A DNA stretch of 64,000 nucleotides from Drosophila persimilis (GCF_003286085.1 NW_020825353.1:1240001-1304000); one strand, 5' to 3'; numbered from the stretch's first letter, positions 1 through 13,577 are shown. Numbers and translations: made by a program. Notes: a model not told the origin generated them from the sequence alone.

Positions 1-2565
1 CCCATGGTGGCGGGAACAGAGGACAGAGGAAGGTATACAATACAAATAACAACAAATGGAAAATGTGCGTGAATTGTCATCGGATTCCGAGGGGGGCTTG
101 ACTCATGCCCCTGTCAGATTTTATTCAATCTCAATCAAAGTCCCGGTCCCGGTCCCGGTCCCGGTCCCGGCCCATGTCCGGGTGGGAGGGTGGTGTTCCG
201 TCATGATTTCTTTCTTTAAAGACCAGATATATTGCCTCTCCGATGAAGGGCATATACATATGTATGTACATAACGTACAGAAAGCCAAGAAGAAATGGTA
301 TCAATCGAAGCTTTGATCTTAGAAGTTTTGTTGATTATTTTCCGTTTTGAAGCACCGCCAGGGCCTCCTCTCAAAGGCCAACAACAAAATGTATGCCTAT
401 GAAAAATCGTCGAAATCCTCTTAAATAAAATACATTGTTGCTCCGAAGATTCATGGGTGGGGTTCTCTTCACGAATCTGCTTGAAATTTTAATTACGAAA
501 TTAACTTTGAATTAAATCTCTTTAAGCCTTTGCTTTTTACCCTTAATCGAGTTTATTTATCTCACTATCTGTTGTTCTTGGCTATTGTTAATGTTTATTG
601 TTTGGCCAGCATGCTGGGCCAGGCCAATCGCCAATCAGTTCAAGGACACACATTCCACTCGCCCACACACACACACACGGCCATCAATCATCAACAAGTT
701 GGGGTTGGGGTTGGGGCCGGGCCCCACCCACACCCACACCCACGCAGGGAATGTGGCAACAAAAAGGGTTCAAAGCCCTTTCGCTATGAAAGGCATCCAA
801 GATGGGCTGGCGGCAGGGCCCCACCGTTAAATGGATTATTGGGCCCGAATGTGCAATTTGATTTAATCGCCAGAGATGAACCCCTTCCCTGCTCCTCCCC
901 CCTCCTCCAGTGAGAGGCCAGTGAAAGCAGCAGAAAGTTAATTGGAAAGTGGCAAAGGGATTTCAGCTAATGAGTGGGACTCCTTTGTCCTCGCTGCCTT
1001 TAAAGCTTACACTTGATCGACGAAGGGCAGCCAGAGGCAGAGCTCTGCTCTGACAGCAGCTCTGTCGTAGGGATATGATAAATGAATGGTCGTCCTCTTG
1101 GCCGCAAGGACAGGCCAAGGAGCAGGGCTTGACAGCAGCAAGGCTGTGCCCGCAATGACAGGACCTAGACAGCTGTCTCATGTGAGGCGAGTTGATTGCA
1201 TTGCCTATTGCCCCAGAAAGGTGGTCAACGGGAATGGAATGACCTCAAGGATACACGGGGGACAGTCAAGGGGTGATAATACATTTACCCTCCAGCCCCC
1301 CCTCTCCCTCTCTCTCTGGTGTCTCTGGTGTCTCTCAAATCAAATTACAATATAAACGAACTGTTCAACTGTTGCAAATGATTCGCTCGTTCTCTATGCA
1401 CGGAGCGTGCCTCGAATTCGGAATCAGGCATCAGCATCCTCCCTCCTCCCTCCCCGCCCTTCGCCTCCCTTCAGCGCACAATCTGTTCAATGGCATCCCC
1501 TCGCCACCCCCCCTCACAGTTGAAAAGAGAACACAGAAAGTAAATGAGCCAAAAACATCCAATAATGGTTAAAGGATAGAAGTGTGGAAGAGTGAGTGCA
1601 CTCATGGATAGCCAACGATTGATTCACTCATTCAATCATTTCACTGTTCGATCTCGAGGAGCGAATCCTTCTCTCTCTCTCTCTCCCTCCGTGGCCATTC
1701 ATAATTCCGTTTTTGCTGCCCGGAACTTAACCCAGTTCTCTCGCTTGTGCCACAAGATGATTCCTCAATGGGACAATGATTCCATTTAAGATCGCTCTTG
1801 GGCCGTACCGCAGCCTCATGCGGCATCATGCCATGCCGCACACTCGACAATGTCAAGGCATCATCTGTTGCGAAGAGAGCTGTGAATGCTGTGAATGCTG
1901 TGAATGCTGTGGGGCTTCATATGCTGGTTGCCGGTTGCTGTGGCAGCATTGTCATCGCATGTGTTACACTCGGAAATTTCACTTTCAAAGAAGCCCAAGC
2001 ATGATGATGATGGTGCCAGGCGGTGGGGGGGGCTCCATGGCATACCATTGCCTTAGCTGCAGCGCCAACTTCCACTCAACAGTCGTCTCCCCTTCTATCC
2101 CGCCTGATGAGGCGCCGTTTTGCTGGCCTTAAAAGGAAGCAACACTTGACAGCCAGCAGCTTTGGCATTTAGCAGCAGACACGGCCCCAAAGAGAGGGGC
2201 AGAGCGGGGAGGGCGGGAGAGTTAAGGCAGACTGGATCCGGCCAGGCACAACCCAGCTCCGTTTCGTGTGAAAGTGAAGGGCTTTTTTGGGAGGAATTTC
2301 CTTGAATGCTTCAACATTTATGAGCGCGAATTATGAGTCTACAAAGGCAGCAGGAGGATCTCTGTAATCTCTGCTGAAGTTTCTCTCTCAGCGTGTCTCT
2401 CTCTCTCTCTCTCTCCCGTCTCTCGTTTGACTTCTCTCATGCAAAGCAGAGACCTGCCTGTCCGTCTGTGTGTTGCCAAAAAACAGGATTTTCTAAAAAT
2501 AGACCGTGGGGAAATACTTGAATACGCGCCACATGTGCACATGCAACGGCCGCCAAAAGGCAATG

Positions 2566-2566
<1 letters not shown>

Positions 2567-2608
<42 letters not shown>
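2567..2608. repeat. (GCT)14 trinucleotide microsatellite
   Basis: Fourteen uninterrupted GCT units. In the six frames it makes poly-Ala, poly-Gln or poly-Leu, but no flanking frame looks like a gene, so it is treated as a simple repeat. Confidence 0.9.
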
Positions 2609-2801
2609 AACCAGCCGTCATGGGGCACGCTCGAAATCAGAAAACCAAAAACCGGGCTCCTTTCTCGTTAGAATGAATGGACGAGGCCTCCTCTTTCTCC
2701 TCCTCCTCCGAAATGATAAGCGAGAAGGGTTCGTCGAGTGGTTTTGAAACAGGAAACACTATTTCCGTTTCCCCAAGGGGGGGTGGGTGAGAGGGGGCAG
2801 A

Positions 2802-2819
2802 GGGGGGGGGGGGGGGGGG
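2802..2819. repeat. Poly(dG) tract, 18 bases
   Basis: Uninterrupted run of 18 G on the plus strand, preceded by other G-rich runs from 2777. Confidence 0.95.
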
Positions 2820-3428
2820 CTCCATTGCCATGGTGCCAAACAGAATGCTTGAATGAATTTTTTACCAATCGACTGCTCTCTCTCCCCCTCTCTGTGAGCG
2901 GTATCTTCTGCCTCTCAAAAGACTTCCATTTGCCTACTTTTGGGGGCTATCCAGGAATAATATAGTTCCATGGCTCACTTCCTGTCCCTGTGGCCCCGAA
3001 CTAATATTCCCACTCAATTGGATTTCCTCGATTTAATCAATTCGGTTTCAAGTTTGACGCCCCATCGCCCCCCCCCCCCCCCCTACCCACCGCCCCATTC
3101 AAGATTATCTAGTTTCGAATAGCCAACACTTTTCTCCTTCTCTCCTCACTTTGTGTTTATTACAAATATTCTCTATTTTATTAAATGCAGAGCTTGGGGA
3201 CTCAGTCTCTCTCTCTCTCTCTCTCTGTCTCTGTCTCTCGAGTATTTGCCAGCCAATGCGTCGCGACGTGGTCTTCATCTCCATTTCCATCTTACATCTT
3301 ACTCCTCCCTGTGGCTGGTGTCCCGTCCTGGCCCGTCCTAGCCCGTCCTGGCCTTCTTCTTGGCCAGTTTGCTGGTTTGTTTGGGTGACAGGGTGGCTGG
3401 CTGGCTAACTGGCTTCGACCACTTCTTT

Positions 3429-3517
3429 CGGGTCTCTGACTGGAGCTGGAGCTGAAGCTGGAGCTGAAGCTGAAGCTGGTGCTGAGGCTGGACCTGGAGC
3501 TGAAGCTGGGGCTGGGT
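3429..3517. repeat. GCTGRA hexamer minisatellite
   Basis: About fourteen degenerate copies of a hexamer alternating GCTGGA and GCTGAA. On the minus strand it translates as an Ala-Pro/Ser-rich repeat, explaining the Ala-Ser-Ala-Pro frame here, which is not a gene. Confidence 0.85.
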
Positions 3518-3741
3518 CTTGTCTTGATGGGTTTAACAATTTAACAAGTTCCATGCCATGCAGGTTGTGGCTGTGGCCCGGTGGTCGGTCCGGGGTCTGC
3601 CTCGTTGTCTGCCATTGCACGCAAAGTGGTTTAACTGGTATTAATATTATTATTTTCATGTATTTCTCATTTGTATTATTAGCAGTGCACCGACTACAGT
3701 GCATTTCTCATGCACTCAAGTGCATAAGATTCTCTGATCTG

Positions 3742-3764
3742 CCCCCCCCCCCCCCCCCCCCCCC
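3742..3764. repeat. Poly(dC) tract, 23 bases
   Basis: Uninterrupted run of 23 C. A second run of 14 C follows at 3885-3898. Confidence 0.95.
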
Positions 3765-4000
3765 TCACAAAGCCCCCCTCCCAAATCTCTACCCCAAAAA
3801 TGTGCGGGGGCCAATCCTCTTGTGCACTGACGCGTATGCGTTTAAATTGTTCAAAAGTGCAGTTTCTTTCATTATTATTCCCTTCCCCCCCCCCCCCCAC
3901 CATTCACACATTCAGACATTCAGACACTCAGACATTCAGACATTCAGAGATTAAATTGAGCAACGCAACCAAACAGTTCATGTTCTTGAAGGAGATATAC

Positions 4001-4031
<31 letters not shown>

Positions 4032-5213
4032 GGAGTGTATGTGTGTGTGATAAAAGTCGGGGACAAGTGAATCAAGTTGTAAATTCTTCCCATTTCGCAG
4101 CAGCGCAGAGACCCTTGAATGAGTGTTAAGTCCCAGTTAAGGGAGAGGCTTCTGTGAATGTTTTTTGGCCGCTTTCGAGCTGCAAATTGCCAAAGGGAAA
4201 ACACAGACATTAATGGCTTAAAGCTTAAACATTTGGCAGGAGACACAGCAAGACGGGCGAAAGGCTTAAATGCTGGCTTGTGAATACTTTATGGCCGCAT
4301 TTTGAATGTTTCAAAGGACAGACACCCACACACATTCACACACACCCACACACATATTTAAGCAAGGAAGTAGTGCCATAAAATGCTATAAATCTTGAGG
4401 CGAATAATCCCTATGTCCCTATTCCAAAATTACCAAATTACTCCAGATTACTTCGGTTCGCAAAAGCCTCCAAAAAAAATATCTCCGCCCCAACCCTGCC
4501 GCTGGCTTGTCTCCCCTACAGAGTGGAGCGGATCGGATCGGAGCGCCAAGGCCATTTATAAATACTCCAAGCTAAAAATAAAACATTTTGTTGTTGTTGT
4601 TGTTGTTGATATCGCTTAATATATACATATGTATATATCGCTAAAGTGAAAAAAGCAACAAAACCCAGCAGCGATTAATGGCAAAGCGATATGCAAACAG
4701 CAAATGGCTGCGACTCGTTCTTCCAGTACTTCCAAGTCCCCCCTCAGCCCCCCCTCGCTGCCCCACCAACCATTCAATCCGAAACGGAATCCGGAATTTA
4801 GAATTCACAAATTCAGAATTGATATGGTTTCGTCGATGTTTTATTAATAAGTTTAGTGTCTGCACATGCCACAAGAAGGCTGCGTGCTCCGCCCCGCCCC
4901 GCACCGCACTCGATGATGATCCTCCTCTGTGCCGGCTATAGAGGCGCCTATAGAGCATTATCTTGGCTTGGGTTTTATTTTTGGTTGTTTCGGGGCTGAT
5001 AAGAAACCCCTCCACCTCCCTACCTCCCTCTCTCCCTCTGCTCGATTGAAAGTGAAATTGGAATATTTTTGCACATAAAATTATATTAATAGTACGCACA
5101 GAAACGGGCGATAAAAATCGTCTCTCGAATGTCTTCGATTCGTATAAACATAATCATTATGGGGGCACCTGCACACACCCCGCCCCACCCCCGCCCCAGG
5201 CGATGGGGGAGGA

Positions 5214-5262
5214 GTTTGGGTTTGGGTTTGGGTTGGGGTTGGGGTTGGGGTTGGGGTTGGGG
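5214..5262. repeat. Telomere-like TTTGGG/TTGGGG array
   Basis: Three TTTGGG units followed by about six TTGGGG units on the plus strand. Regularly spaced G3-G4 runs give clear G-quadruplex potential. Drosophila telomeres do not use this sequence, so it is a simple repeat, not a relic telomere. Confidence 0.85.
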
Positions 5263-5323
5263 TTCGGTGTTTCTGGGGTCGGAGGCGCCATCAGAATCGA
5301 CTCTATGCCAACACCTCTATTTG

Positions 5324-5325
<2 letters not shown>

Positions 5326-5367
<42 letters not shown>
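5326..5367. repeat. (CA)21 microsatellite
   Basis: Long uninterrupted CA dinucleotide run, 60 bp after the TTGGGG array. Confidence 0.95.
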
Positions 5368-5370
<3 letters not shown>

Positions 5371-6051
5371 TATAATAAATACAAAATTTATGGGTTTATG
5401 GTACGCCCGATTATAATACTTTTTTCGGGCAACAGTTGGATCGAAAGAGAGAGAGAGAGAGAGAGAGAAAGGGAGACGGCTCTGGGGTATGTGGCACAAA
5501 TTTGAACTTGAAACGGAATTATTTCCCAAAAGAGCTGATTCAGTATGACTACGTGGGCTGGGGATTACGAGGATTTTGGACGGTACAAATGCACCCACGA
5601 TATGTGCACGATTCGGGGCTGGGGGGAAGCCTCTTCGAGTTCCAATTATTTTGCGGGTTTTAATTATCACCCACTTGAGAGTTCTTTGGGAAAGCTGGGA
5701 AGCTGGGAAACTGAGAAATTCCAATTAAAATACACTCGAATCGAAATCCGTAAGGCCGGGCCAGCCGCCAAAGGAAGTACCCTAGGGTCGTTCCAATATT
5801 CAGAAGCAAATCGAAGATGGAAGAAATATTGATGGCTGTGTCTCTGCCTCTGGGTGGATGGTGGATGGTGGAGCCTCGGCTCGGCTCCTCCTTGAGGCAA
5901 AAGAAGGTCAGGGCGTGTCCTGGCTAAGGCGCCTGCCTCGACGATTCCGTTTCGATTCGACTTGTTCGATTCCTAATTGAATGGGATTAAAATAATTGCT
6001 CAGCAACCGACAACAAAACGAAAGCTAAGCACACAGCAGAGCTACCTACCT

Positions 6052-6074
6052 CCCCCCCCCCCCCCCCCCCCCCC
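6052..6074. repeat. Poly(dC) tract, 23 bases
   Basis: Uninterrupted C run followed by ACACAC and further C-rich sequence. Confidence 0.95.
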
Positions 6075-6243
6075 ACACACCAGGCTCCCCGCCCCTCCCC
6101 CCGCCACGCCATCAATTATCGCTGCCGTCGGCTGTCGGCTGTCGGCTGTTGTCTATTTATTTTGTTATTAAATAATAAGACACAAATTAATGCAATTTGT
6201 TTACTCAACTTAACTCGACCGAACACCAGCCAAAGACACAGCA

Positions 6244-6340
6244 GAGGCGGTGGCAGGCGGCAGGCGGCAGGCGGTGGCAGGCAGCAGGCGGTGGCAGGCA
6301 GCAGGCGGTGGCAGGCAGCAGGCGGTGGCAGGTGGCGGGG
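6244..6340. repeat. GGCAGGCGGTGGCAGGCAGCA minisatellite
   Basis: GC-rich tandem array with a basic unit of about 17 bp built from GGCAGGC, GGTGGCA and GGCAGCA blocks, roughly five copies. The translated frames are repeat artefacts. Confidence 0.85.
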
Positions 6341-7279
6341 GGTCTCCTCAATTAACCCCCCAACAAGGAGAGCAAGAAGAAGAATTGCCCGGCGAAAAAA
6401 ATCAACCGAAAACACCAACAACCTATTTCCATCTTCTGATTAGTCATTGTCTGGTTGTCCACGCGACAAGCCAAAAAAAAAAAACAAAAAAAAAAAATAG
6501 AAAGCGAAAACTCATTAATTAAGCATGTGAGGAGGTGGTCGGTCTTCCAAACATTACAATAACCATACAAAAAAAAAGGGGAGAGGAGAGCAGGGAAACA
6601 GATCTGAGAAACGTGCCCAGCCTCAGTGGCGGCCAAGAGGCACCTCTCTCTCTCTCTCTCTCTCTCTGTGTCTATCGCTCCCCTCCAAATGGTCTATCAA
6701 TCCCGCCCATTGACTTCCAGGTCAACAGACAACAAAAACAGAAACTTAAAACCTCAAAATTTGACACCACACCCCGCACCGCACCGCACCGAGCCACACA
6801 AGATGATAAATCGTTTTTCTGTGTGTTTCTGTCTCTGGTCTCTGGTCTCTGGTCTCTGGGCTCTGTCGGTGCTGTTTCGCTTTTTATTGATGGATAAAAA
6901 GCTACCTGACTGACCAACAAATAGGGATGGTAGATCTCTGTTTGTATCTGTATCTGTATCTGTATCTTTGTCTGTGGTTTTGGTTTGGTTTCAGTTTTGT
7001 CATGGAACCAATTAATTGGCATTTACTTAAATTATCCGCTTGATGTTGGATCGGTCTATTAAATACCCCTTAAACAACCATAATTGGATTTCAGGTTTCG
7101 CCTGAGCTTTTCATTGTTTAGGTCTCGGGTTTGGACTGCGAATCGAAAGAATCGAAGCGTAGAAGGGTAGACCCAGAGAGAATATCCATGAAATTGTACC
7201 AAGCGACACACACGAGTATATTGAAAAATTAGATTGCCTTTGAGCATGGATGTTGTGAAAAGTTTGATATTTTGTATTA

Positions 7280-7830
7280 ATTTAATATACATATGTACAT
7301 ATATATTTTATTTTATTAATTTGTTTGCTATATATTTAAAAAAAATTTATTTTATATATTTTTAATTTTTAATTTTTTGTATTCATGCATTTAATTAATT
7401 TTTAATTTTTTTTAATATTTTTGTTTATTTATTACAATTATTTTATTTTTTACAATTATTTTATTTTATAAATTATTTAATTATATCAATTTTGTATGTA
7501 TTTTTTTTAATTTTTTTGATATATATTTTTTTTTAATTTATTTTTTATATATAAATATATATATTTTTTTTTTGTATTCATGCATTTAATTAATTTTTTA
7601 ATTATTATTATTTTTTTTTTTTTACAATTATAATTATATTATTTTTTATTGTTTTTATTTTTTATTTATTTTATTTTTTATTTATTTTATTATTTATTTA
7701 TTTTATTTTTTATTTATTTTATTTTATTTTTTATTTATTTTATTTTATTTTTTATTAATTTTATTTTATTTTTTATTTATTTTATTTTATTTTTTATTTA
7801 TTTTATTTTATTTTGTATTTTAATTAAATA
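7280..7830. repeat. AT-rich low-complexity block with TTATTTTATTTTT array
   Basis: Over 500 bp almost without G or C. From about 7640 to 7820 it becomes a tandem array of TTTATTTATTTTATTTTATT units, about 27 bp per higher-order unit. A near-duplicate TTTTTGTATTCATGCATTTAATTAA occurs at about 7374 and 7572, so a roughly 200-bp segment is repeated in diverged form. Confidence 0.8.
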
Positions 7831-10800
7831 TTTTTATACTTCGATTAAATCTGTTTCCCACAAAATAAATAAATTATGTATATTTTCATACAAATACATT
7901 CGCATACATTAATGTTTAAAACAGTTAATATAATTAATTTTATAAATTATAAATTGTATATGAAACATTTATTGTTTTTTGCTGGCCATCTCTTGCGAAG
8001 AGATGCCCATTTGTTCCTTTAAAATGAGTCCATCCCCCACTCGATGCACAGACCTCTCCCAAGGGATCTATCCATCCATCAATCTCGTTGATTGCTCTCC
8101 AATTTTCAGCCCGCAAATGTTTGTCGCCGTTTTCGCCCAAACCCCCCTCCCCCCTTGGGGAAGGTGTGAATATTATCCACCTAATTTATAGCTCTTTTAT
8201 CCGAGCCCCGAGCCTATTCTTTGGCTAATTGAATTGTAACTTGAATCGCGTAGCCCATTGATTGATAGGCCCATTCAACCATTGAACCATTGAACCATTG
8301 ATCCCTCCCCGCCCTCTAGTGCCACATCCCCTCGATGCCAATCAAAGTCCAGTTAAGGCTTCTCATATTCGATGGCCACAGCCAGCAACCAGCAACCAGC
8401 AGCCAACAGCCAACAGCCAAGTCGTCGCCTCTCCTCCATTGATTGATTAACTGGTGGCGGCCCGTCGGTTTCTCAAAAGTTCTTCATTCATTCACTCAGT
8501 CATTCGTAAGACATACATATATGTATGTATATTTTTTTAAGCTAATTACCCGGCGCCTTCGGCTTCGGCTTCGACGTCGACGTCGACGTCGACTTCGCCT
8601 TTGCGCGACTCTCAATCAAAATGCTATCAAAAATTTCAACATCCCACCATACATAGATGATTGGCAATTATTTATACAAACATAACATATTATTGGAGGA
8701 GGAGGAGGTGGTGGTGGAGGAGGAGGTGGCGGTGGAGGAGTACTGTATGTGACCGAAGCACTTGATAAGACCTCAAGATAAGTGAAAACAAATATCACTT
8801 AAGGAGACAGAGTGCGGCAGAGTGCGGCTGGGGGTGTAGAAATACAAGTCACTTGAAAATGTCAGCTATAATACCCCCCCTCTCCAGACGGACCCCTTCG
8901 GGCCACAACTGAGCTCCAAAATAGCCGATCCATCGTCTTTGGATCGCTTTTCAAGTGTCGCCATTGACGTTTAATTGCCGCTTAACAAATTTATTCTCCT
9001 TAGACCTTTGTTTCCCGATTTGGCAGCACCGGCACCGGCCACAACTCTGACTCGGACTTTTTGGCTTTGGTTTTGGCTTTGGGTTTTTGTTTTCTATGGC
9101 GTGAATAATGACAGTTAAAGAAGCTTGTCTACATTTCATGAGATTTTGGATTTTTTGTCGGTGGCGGCGACGGCGGCAGTGGAGGAAGTGAAAAACGGTA
9201 GACAATATACTCCATAGAGAATTAAGTTTTGTTTGGGTTTTGTTTTGGAACGGAACGACTGCTGCCGGTTGTATGGAAATTAGAGGGGTGGGGCGCCCCT
9301 GCCCTTGGCGGACTTCCGCATTACGATGAAAGTCGATAGATAAACGATGAAGCGATGAAGCGATACCAGATGGAAGATAAACGAGGAGGAGCAAAGAGCG
9401 AAGAGCGAATAGCGATACGTGTGGAGTGTAAGAGATATTGGATATTAAGAGCCGTCTCAGGGGCTTTTGTTATTGATCTTTTGTATTTTATTTTTGATTG
9501 GTTTTTAATCAATTTGTAGCGGAAATTTAATTGAAATTCAAAAGAGCGATTATCGAAATTGATTTTGAGGATTATCTAAATCCTTCATAGAAATATCATT
9601 GTTATCCATTCTTCTATTTGAAAAAAGAAATAAAAACAGAGTTCCCCTAGAACAAAATGTATCCACAAAGCCCAGTCTCGATAGATTACATTTAATGATA
9701 GTATCTGGCATATTTTCAGTTCAGCATCGACTAAGTAATCCCTGGAGTAATCTGTAATTTAAAATTAAACCCTCCACCTATGCCGGGCTTCATGAATAAA
9801 CAACAACAGTTGTTAATTATTCTCTTTCTTTTTGTTTTTTTCATAATAATAATAATAATAATAATGATAATGTTCCGATATACTAGAGTATGTATTGCCA
9901 TATCAATGGAGTCCCCTCTACCCGCTCCCCGCTCCCCGCTCCCCACCAAGCGACGTTGTGTTTTTTTCTCATTACTAATCGCTATTCCATTCCATTCCAT
10001 TCCGTTCTTTTTTGTAACTGTTCGGTTTCTATTTTTAGAACAGAGAAGAGCGAGAGGGAGAGGGAGAGCGAGAGGTAGAGTGGGCGCGGAAGAGAGCACA
10101 AAATTTATTGTTTATATAAAAGTTATCTTTAAATTATCATTAATTTATCGTGCATAATAAAAAGTGTTGGGTAGTGTGGTGCGGCTCTCCTCCTCCACCT
10201 CCTCCTCCACCGCCCCCTTCCTATATGCAGCATATTGCCCTGCTTCTCTGTCGCCATGTATTCAAGGGAATATTCACTGTATCCGTATCTGTATCTGCTA
10301 GCTCTTGTGTGAGTGTGTGAGTGTGTGAGTCGATTTGCGGTTGTTTTTCTATGAGTGTCGCTAAATGGCACGAGCTTATACTTAATATATGGTATCATAT
10401 GAGGTTTAGGTATGTCTCTGGCCGATTGAGAAAACAAAGAAAAACGAAACGAGAATAAATGTGTAAATTATTGCAACAACTCATCGACTCGGGCTCGATA
10501 AATGGAGGAGGGTTAAGGGGTTAAGGGTTAAGGGTGTCACAAAGGCTTTTCCCTTCCTTTCGACCTGGCTTGGGGCTTGCCTTGGCCTTTGTTGAATTTC
10601 TGGGAGCTCCTTGCCACACGAAGAATGCAAAGCTCAAGGAAATGCCATCCTTTTGGAGTCTATACCCCAGCAAATAGTCAAATATCGAGTCCAGGGGGAA
10701 AGCAGCACTCGTACGATATATAGTAGGGGGAGATATTTTTGTTGTATAAGAAAGTGTGGTGGGGGTTTTCGCACATGTCGTTCGATTCGCGTTGAAATAA

Positions 10801-11365
10801 ACAATTAGCACATTTCGAGTAGATCGTGAATGGAAGAGTAAACGATGGAATGATAATACGTTCGATAAAAATGATGGGCAGGGAGACCCAAAGAGGTCCA
10901 AAGTGTCCTCAAAGACTGAAGACTGTACTTCTCCATCGCTTCCATCCAAGAGAAAAGAGAAAGAGATCTAAGGACTCTAAGTAATATACAGAGACTCCCA
11001 AGATCGTATTATGGGCCCTGAATGTCGCTGTTTGAACACCTGGACTTGCCCACAGTCCCACAGTTTTATCTAATGATGAGCAAAAAACATGCCAAAGGTT
11101 CCATTAATATTATAATAAGCCAGAGAAAGTCCACGTCAAACAAAATAAATCAAATATCAATGCTCTGCTGCCGTTTCGTGAATATTTGCATATTTTATTG
11201 TGACTTTAATTATGAAAATGAGTTGCGTTGCGCAAATTGATGGCAATCTGTGGGATCTATTTCCCAGTTCCAGAACAGGACATTTGCATTAAAAATGCAC
11301 ACGTGTAAACCCCGCATGCCCCGCATGCCCCCCACATTTGAAACAAATTTAAAGATTCAATACAT

Positions 11366-11435
11366 TTTTCTGGTTTTTCTGGGTTTTCTGTTTTTCTGGG
11401 TTTTCTGTTTTTCTGGGTTCTCTGTTTTTCTGGCT
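11366..11435. repeat. 17-bp minisatellite TTTTCTGTTTTTCTGGG
   Basis: About four tandem copies of a pyrimidine-plus-GGG unit. The minus-strand Lys/Pro/Glu/Asn-rich frame here is a translation of the repeat. Confidence 0.85.
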
Positions 11436-12370
11436 TTTTTGTCAGCTCTGGCAGGCAGGCACTCACGTGATTTTTGTTGTGGATTGCGGTGTGTGGATGG
11501 ACCGTCGAGTCGAGTGTGGGGCGGCTGTCGTTGCTGCTGCAACCACCACACCGGCCACTCGGCGAGTGGATTAACAAAGCGAATCGGTTCGAATCGGTTC
11601 GAATAGTGTGGCGGCTCCCGTTCGACGGATCTGATCGATGGCCCGTGGCGTGTTCCGTGTATCCTATAATTGCTTTAAGACCGGGCTGCCCTCATAGCTG
11701 GAAAAGGCATGCAAAAGTTTACAAAAATAAATGTATAATCCGTTGAGGGACAAATTTACAGATATAAATGGCCAATTAACGAACTGCAAAAAACTGCATT
11801 CAATACACAAATACAGGGATTACAGATGCAGTTGTAAAAACTACAGATACACTCGGAGAAAAGACAAAACTAAAAAACAAAAAACTCATCTAAAACTTAA
11901 ATATAAAATACATTTCAACAGTTGTAATATATAATAATTTTGTGGGGAATTATATTTGCATTTTTTTTCATATAAATCTTTGGGGTGTGTTATTTCTCTG
12001 AGTGCAGATGCACCTAAAATATAAGTGGGTTTCCCATTCATTTAGTTGCAAAATAATATGTAAATGGAGTTGCATTTAAAAGCAAATCCCCCCCCCCCTA
12101 CCCCCTCCCACCCACTGAACTTTTTCTCAATTAATAAAGAAGAGACCAACTTTTTAGCTGGTAACTAGAACTCTTTAAAGGCCGAATGGCAAACATTTGA
12201 ACAGCTGGATAGCTCCCCGGCTCCGCCTTACGGTGTCCGTGGAGGGGGTCCGTGATATACAAATACAATATTCCCTCTATGTGGGGCTTTTGCACGAGGC
12301 AGAGCCGTACTTTGTCCATAACAGGTCCAACACTTCTGGTCCCGTAAGCACTAGGAAAGGAGTCGCGTCC

Positions 12371-12415
12371 GCAGCAAGGGGCAGCAAGGGGCAGCAAGGG
12401 GCAGCAAGGGGCAGC
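12371..12415. repeat. 10-bp GCAGCAAGGG tandem repeat
   Basis: Four perfect copies and one partial copy of a decamer. Confidence 0.9.
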
Positions 12416-13394
12416 GGGGCTCGGCAGACTCGTGTTGCCACAGAAACGCACAAAGGTCAGAAGAGAGCTCCAGGGAAATGCAATCCATCTGATGAGACTA
12501 CCGAATGCCCTTTCATTTTTCTCGGAAGCCATGGGTGTCCGCCTACGCATTGGGCAGCCAATTAGGCGACCGAAATAAACAAGGCCATAATGAACGGCAT
12601 TACGGCTTCGGCCTCGTCCTCGGACATGATTATGGGACAAAGGAGCTAATTCAAGAAGGAAACACCGCCTCGTCCTGGGAAAAGGCACGAAAATGCTGGC
12701 AAATACTCGAGCATATCTCTTTTCTGAACGTGAGCCTGGCAATGGAATGCAGCAGCCAACAGCCAACAGCCAACAGCCAACAGAATGTGGCAGTAGCCCC
12801 CGAATCCTTGGCATTCCCAAGGAGGCGGCATAGGGCTGCTCGAATGACAATTGCTGGCGACTCCTCGTGGGAGAGTCCTGTGCACGCGGCATGCCACACT
12901 CTCGCGGCGGCATACCCTTTCGGCCGGGCGCTGCAGTTATTAATAAGCAAAAGGAAATGTAAACACATAAAACACATTCAGCTGTTGCTCCGGACAGCAA
13001 ATCCGGCCCTAACGGGGGTCCCTCGTTCACAGACACAGGATAAAGGCGGCAGAGGCAGAGGCAGAGGCAGTCTGCCAGATTCAATTGGGGGGGGATTGAT
13101 ACGCACGTGCGTCATCGTCCCATTTTTGGCTCCGTGTCGCACTGAAGCCGCCCATTGAGCGTGCCACGCCTACATGCGTCAGTGGCAGTGGCAGTGGCAG
13201 ATGCAGTGGAGCACGAGTTAATTGTTTGCCTACGCAGATAAGTATGCTATGCAAATGTTCAACTTATTTTCGTGCAACTCCAAAGAGAGACAGCGACAGA
13301 GAGAGAGAGAGAGAAGGACAGCTCTTGGCCAAGAAAAGGCTAGAAACCAGCCAAGTTATTAAAAAACTTTTACAGAGGAACAGAGAGAGAGAGC

Positions 13395-13428
<34 letters not shown>

Positions 13429-13572
13429 ATCCTCAAACAGACTTGCTCCCCCCCCCTTCCCCCACCCCCTTTAGCCGGCCACTTCAGTGCCTCCCCTCCC
13501 GCCCCCTTTCAGGGGCTGGGAATTGCAGAGCTCATAAAAATAATAATAAATTTCCTTTCACTCTTTCGCTGT

Positions 13573-13577
13573 CTGTG

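Larger units (their letters stand above)
1..7279. other. Noncoding, microsatellite-rich DNA
   Basis: No open frame here resembles a protein; the longer ones are low-complexity or pass through simple repeats. The stretch holds GGTCCC hexamers (141-170), TTGGGG and CCCACA runs (699-744), a 9-bp TGTGAATGC repeat (1881-1910), CT runs (about 1668-1688, 2385-2420, 3205-3239, 6642-6667), poly-C/G tracts (2802-2819, 3068-3083, 3742-3764, 3885-3898, 6052-6074), CATTCAGA octamers (3909-3949), TA then GT runs (3999-4032), TTG (4590-4608), a CA run (5326-5367), a GA run (5448-5470), TCTCTGG heptamers (about 6832-6857) and TCTGTA hexamers (about 6936-6967). Intergenic or intronic DNA is the likeliest status. 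Confidence 0.7.

Noticed and set aside
5326-5367. Periodic repeats as a CRISPR array
   Set aside because: Dinucleotide and hexamer microsatellites without unique spacers, in a eukaryotic genome.
7640-7820. AT array as a mitochondrial or replication origin
   Set aside because: Plain tandem low-complexity DNA in nuclear context; nothing else supports an origin.
11587-11605. GGTTCGAATCGGTTCGAAT resembling a tRNA B box
   Set aside because: It is a short tandem duplication; no cloverleaf or A box could be placed around it.
12131-13084. 317-codon minus-strand frame in the left arm
   Set aside because: Composition is Cys/Leu/Pro-rich without domains, it crosses simple repeats (CAGCCAA, GCAGCAAGGG), and a 217-codon frame overlaps it on the other strand, as expected by chance in GC-rich DNA.
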